A stretch of DNA of 41,738 nt, taken from the NCBI GenBank assembly GCA_944363615.1, contig CALVUQ010000014.1:1-41738 (forward strand), in the 5' to 3' direction. The stretch is from an uncultured Clostridia bacterium (GTDB taxonomy: Bacteria; Bacillota; Clostridia; Christensenellales; Pumilibacteraceae). Below are positions 40,201 to 41,738 of the stretch, piece by piece (the first letter of the stretch is position 1; every line of letters starts with the position of its first letter). Under the pieces are notes generated by a model. It was not told the DNA's origin. It worked only from the letters and a program-made list of their open reading frames with translations, and ran no database searches. Position numbers and translations under genes: made by a program.

Positions 40201-41738
40201 GAAGGAGTGGATTACGACATAGTATTTTCTTCCAATACCAACGTCGGCACGGCAAGTTATACCGTAACGGGTAAAGGTAATTATTTCGGTTCCGTTACCA
40301 AAACGTTCGAGATAACAGCGGTGGATATTTCAGGCATTGTAGGAGATATGGTTATAGAGCCTCAGGTTTTCACCGGGACGCAGATTATGCCGTCGGCCGA
40401 ATTGTTCTTAGGCGACTATGTTCTTACGGACAATGACGTCGACATTACATACGGCGACAATTTAAATGTAGGAAAAGGTTCCGTTGTCGTAACCGGAAAA
40501 GGTAATTTCACCGGTTCTGCGGTTTTGGAGTTCGATATCACGGCAAAAGACATTTCCGAAGGTATAGTCGCGCTTGTTCCGGGGACCGTTCCCGGCGTAC
40601 AGCCTTCGGGAGAAAAACTCACTTACGGTGACGTCGTGCTTGTCAACGGGACGGACTACGACGCGGTTTATTCGGATTACGGTAGCGAGGGCGAAGGCAG
40701 CGCAACTTTTACCGGCAAAGGAAATTATACCGGTTCGCTTACCGTTTCGTTTACCGTAAGTTCGCCCGTAATTCTGGACGACATGAGTACTTTTGTGTCC
40801 GCAACTCCTTTTGAGTATTACGAGCCCGACGCCGAGCAATTTTTACCCTCAAGCGTGGAAGTAAATTATTTAATAACCGGCGCCTTGCTGGTTGAAGGTG
40901 TGGATTACTCTCTGGGCGAAGTCGTTTACGATAATACCGACGGCGGAGTCGCGACTTTGGAGGTCATCGGAAAAGGCGTTTATTCGGGCGTGCTGACGGT
41001 TACTTATACCGTTAATCACTACAGATATTTCGCCGGCAAAAACAGCTCCGCTTTAAGCGTTGATGTGGCGGAAGGCCCGTTTACTTATACGGGTGAAGCC
41101 ATTACTCCTGCGGTTACCGTAATGTGGAACGACGAAAAGCTTACCGAAGGCGAAGATTATGTGCTTGAAATATCCGACAACGTGTCCGCGGGTAAGGCAA
41201 AAATTACAGTAACCGCTTTGGCAGAAAGATATAAATCGGCATACGATACGTCTTTTACCATCGATCCTGCCGACCTTAACGCGCTTTTCGCGGCTGTGAC
41301 TGTTGCGGACGACCTTAAGTTTACCGGCGTTGCGGTCACTCCCGAACCTTCTGTTACGATAAGCGAAAAAGCTCTTGTCAACGATACCGACTTTACCGTA
41401 AGTTACGAGGGAGATAACGTAAACCTCAGATCCGATAAGGATTCGGGATCGGGCGCATACCTTTACGATTACGGTGAAGCTACCGTAGTGGTGACGGGTA
41501 AGGGAAATTATACGGGCTCGGTAAGCGCGGCTTACAAATTCTATAATCCCTCTTCGGAAAAGCGTCTCGACACCGATTATGAAAACGACTGGTCGGATTA
41601 CGACGGTAACGCCGCAATCATCTTCGGACTTAAAAACGAACACGGCGCCGAAATCAAGGCATGGTGGGGCGAGGAAGGCTTGTACTTCTATACCGTCGCA
41701 AGGCATTATCTCACTTTGGACAGCGATCCCGCTATCTA
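34297..41738 (+). CDS. Giant modular lipoprotein with CBM9-like and Ig-like repeats, 3' end outside window
   Basis: An uninterrupted frame from the ATG at 34297 (AAGGAGG just upstream) to the window end, at least 2,480 residues. The signal peptide ends at lipid cysteine C24 (MFAC). The body is built from two repeat types. Type 1 is a module of about 200-230 residues resembling family 9 carbohydrate-binding/DOMON-like beta-sandwiches, opening with motifs like VIDGNKDDWADY and containing GLYVYSxVKH-type strands; eight are seen. Type 2 is an Ig-like unit of about 75-80 residues with YTGxxxxP, EGVDYxV, NVGTA and GKGNYTG motifs; eleven are seen in two blocks. No catalytic domain was recognised, so polysaccharide capture or surface scaffolding is the inference. 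It forms a probable operon with the GH43-like lipoprotein. Confidence 0.9.
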   Translation, partial: MKKKISILFLSLFFVLSTVFMFACSNGNGNEDYFGDYDFTNPPEIEKTYDVDEGVKLDGVFDEDFWTGDLNWWETVADGSGCNNAVAKPMFEEKDPVNVKITSHFTDKGAYFAAKIDDPVITVYRNTGEPYSTYQKTGLSLYLAPFGSTTIANNAFELIFAADGSSMLRKHYLGEYNNYPLTTVGCGINIRGEVDENGNGEGVEGYDMEIFVPWSALGLEGKQDYLYGLVALQRHLDASGNSQFSWENVSTEMNWGNPGTWAVYTKDGYFVAPDPTAKVIDGNKDDWADYTGEVKRVRTIENGVEGDRYLEYMITKGEDGLYVYSEALVNLWLTGENDWYRNTNIELNITTATEGNAQFYVAAEDKVTKNITGIIKREQKVVGDKTYNFVTAEAFVSNETLMLQGVDVEKDYFRVGFSFRNGRRQNSDEELDPAENEVIVPTTLGANTHQPFIWFSYGSDPYGNKAGRLYVYEDGIGGISASDKVIDGNYDDWNDYKGVDAVAEGRANVTDGVTDTSSMGKGFVAQAIKGADGVYVYATVRHAQWKEIDLEGHMNSNLAVGFALTNTDYTGNDSTLEWLRGNEIFFTSVGSNYGGAVDYVINRSENADDKGLYTTVIEGFIPYNVLFSGHINNSGSTNVSDIDWNTVFNSETGEIAEGYALRVGFQWRTREEQAYMQGRNLRNDWKTCIFESVPSKENAWKMFFLDDKGIHQSRVTGDSFLNIDWENEYSGETSQVVGTGASSDLYTQTKAILKSDGLYTHTVSKMKHFTQGIATSGDWWNFWYKNTSVEIRGVNANNQNVQLAYISTYVCFNTGDIFDIDYVYDVTFDGTYYYITLDTFIDNNYLCSKLGYSEVPENIVAGFAFGVNYDGAIYGLAKEDYVDFVNGTSGSSLWSGNIWSPTVTTSENGLYNISAIGMTVQSVAGKTLIKESDVVADAEVTYTGSAVKPEISVTVNEGPLVEGVDYDVQYSAVNAGTARFVLSGKGNYYGIVARDYIIRPKALDASMIDAIADQYFEGNEVTPLPTVRYNGKILVPDVDYNVSYENNGAVGTGKVIITAVAGSNFTGSAEASFTITDTAKSIENLDITVTSPVYVVEGTQDIRTEVVVKDNGKVLVEGVDYSLEFMVEGSNGTVVITAVQGSAYTGSVTKTFVVDTLIVVEEGDTVLDMEEDTFTYSGSEITPAITVTVNGQPVSQDFYSVQYSDNVNVGTATVLVTFKGKYSGTASGEFTINAKALDSETANVTVEDSGLIQTGKALTPDVTVKDGESTLNSSADYTLEYANNVYLADGQDYGEGTVTITFKGNYSGEVVKTFRFEKFGGAEYKTMHAEEDVLSTYSGEELSVYGATDPRGFAYKAELTDEGLYIAGVAKHDDVGVTGQGNWWNENNFEIRVGNSGEGARLYVVENDFSEFDIALMRRYEKNKETDGYNYVTVLEAFISRDNLEALNVGFSSTNNNFTRVSAAFKANNGSERIDTINDDNGWWYVLGYSPNFLGAYVGSDGIVVNEELLRYNYVSLDSGFTLDGIADEAEWTDYSGYTAFANGTSDSKGVSMSAKVVSGMRGLYVYSVVKHKVYLNTDKTNTANNSQLAFEFALTNSDQSQFVNGNLLFLSSVGVTHYAGDVIQYFNTSEKDAEGFYTTTIEAFISWRAVSAENDHFDYNTGVKDGWDLRVGIMWRTEGENIKTYRSSGGDRNFFELGHTAWRGDPNKGGGLSEARRMYYIKDGELAHSITDPQSSVYTLDGDVSEWLTDEAIIDWTFNSKSYEGETRNIKYYGRLEADGLYLAMLAKSKNYSLYDQAGFGENAGIELLVEKSDKSRGTIAKLMLDGSADVNTFIDTIHVGKISEQGEDGFYTLSSETFIPKYVLENFYGGNYGDSLRIAMVFCADYDHEQMKDSGNTAWQWVKGNPWASTWELSYYYVSDFGFTSENPDGRDYIVPGAVSDVESVSFTGSDIIPDVTVTLNEVVLNEGVDYDIVFSSNTNVGTASYTVTGKGNYFGSVTKTFEITAVDISGIVGDMVIEPQVFTGTQIMPSAELFLGDYVLTDNDVDITYGDNLNVGKGSVVVTGKGNFTGSAVLEFDITAKDISEGIVALVPGTVPGVQPSGEKLTYGDVVLVNGTDYDAVYSDYGSEGEGSATFTGKGNYTGSLTVSFTVSSPVILDDMSTFVSATPFEYYEPDAEQFLPSSVEVNYLITGALLVEGVDYSLGEVVYDNTDGGVATLEVIGKGVYSGVLTVTYTVNHYRYFAGKNSSALSVDVAEGPFTYTGEAITPAVTVMWNDEKLTEGEDYVLEISDNVSAGKAKITVTALAERYKSAYDTSFTIDPADLNALFAAVTVADDLKFTGVAVTPEPSVTISEKALVNDTDFTVSYEGDNVNLRSDKDSGSGAYLYDYGEATVVVTGKGNYTGSVSAAYKFYNPSSEKRLDTDYENDWSDYDGNAAIIFGLKNEHGAEIKAWWGEEGLYFYTVARHYLTLDSDPAI
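34441..37080 (+). repeat. Four CBM9/DOMON-like modules in the giant lipoprotein (first set)
   Basis: Module openings near 34465 (LDGVFDEDFW), 35131 (VIDGNKDDWADY), 35749 (VIDGNYDDWNDY) and 36452 (FLNIDWENEYSG), about 620-700 nt apart. Each contains a GLY or GVY strand followed by conserved hydrophobic and K/R-H positions. Confidence 0.7.
37081..38250 (+). repeat. Five tandem Ig-like units in the giant lipoprotein (first block)
   Basis: Units end in GKGNYYG, AGSNFTG, QGSAYTG, FKGKYSG and FKGNYSG, spaced about 237 nt. Each has the VDY strand and a final KTF or EF-type strand. Confidence 0.85.
38270..40104 (+). repeat. Three CBM9/DOMON-like modules in the giant lipoprotein (second set)
   Basis: Openings near 38295 (STYSGEELSVYG), 38860 (FTLDGIADEAEWTDYSG) and 39510 (YTLDGDVSEWLTDE), with strands GLYIAGVAKH, GLYVYSVVKH and GLYLAMLAKS. 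A further module begins near 41566 (RLDTDYENDWSDYDG) and is cut by the window end. Confidence 0.7.
40105..41550 (+). repeat. Six tandem Ig-like units in the giant lipoprotein (second block)
   Basis: Units end near 40269 (GKGNYFG), 40494 (GKGNFTG), 40714 (GKGNYTG), 40969 (GKGVYSG), 41225 (a degenerate end) and 41494 (GKGNYTG). Spacing varies from about 220 to 270 nt, so this block has diverged more than the first. Confidence 0.85.

Overview
The window looks like a chromosome segment of an anaerobic, fermentative, Gram-positive-type member of the Clostridia (Bacillota), probably an uncultured gut lineage. The evidence is a trimeric electron-bifurcating [FeFe]-hydrogenase set, lysine/peptidoglycan synthesis by DapL and DapF, SepF, an ANTAR regulator beside a glutamine-synthetase-like gene, and consensus sigma-A promoters with 17-18 bp spacers. 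The taxonomic placement is inference from gene content. No tRNA, rRNA, CRISPR array or insertion sequence was seen.

Layout. 1-2.4 kb: 3' end of an aldose 1-epimerase gene, then a phosphohexomutase. 2.4-4.5 kb: a strong promoter and a 51-nt leader hairpin precede a glutamine-synthetase-like protein that lacks most catalytic residues, followed by an ANTAR RNA-binding regulator with a degenerate receiver. 4.5-9.9 kb: dapF, pyrG, a cytoplasmic GH43-like hydrolase and dapL in one run, closed by a terminator. 10.0-10.3 kb, minus strand: a probable 6S RNA with its own promoter and terminator. 10.5-13.2 kb: an AraC regulator diverging from a sugar isomerase and a Gfo/Idh/MocA dehydrogenase. 13.2-15.9 kb: a decaying, AT-richer zone holding a frameshifted flavodoxin-fold oxidoreductase, an intact GH4 glycosidase with promoter and terminator, and a frameshifted Rrf2 regulator. 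16.1-17.6 kb: a DUF6062-like protein and a SPOR-like membrane protein.

17.7-25.9 kb: a ten-gene hydrogenase locus. Its enzymatic part is the NuoE-like, small 2Fe-2S, NuoF-like and HydA subunits, which fit the H2-evolving, NADH/ferredoxin-bifurcating type. Interleaved are two DRTGG-type proteins, two HATPase proteins, a PHP phosphoesterase and a putative sensory [FeFe]-hydrogenase homologue, so redox sensing and catalysis appear to be encoded together.

26.1-30.8 kb: a housekeeping run (RimK-like ligase, YggS-type PLP protein, SepF, LspA, RluD-type pseudouridine synthase) and two small membrane proteins. 30.9 kb to the end: a carbohydrate-related locus with an AraC activator candidate, a GH43-like lipoprotein and a giant modular lipoprotein (over 2,480 residues before the window ends). 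The giant protein alternates CBM9-like modules with Ig-like repeats. The GH43 lipoprotein is a paralogue of the cytoplasmic GH43 protein at 7.0-8.7 kb, which links the two carbohydrate regions.
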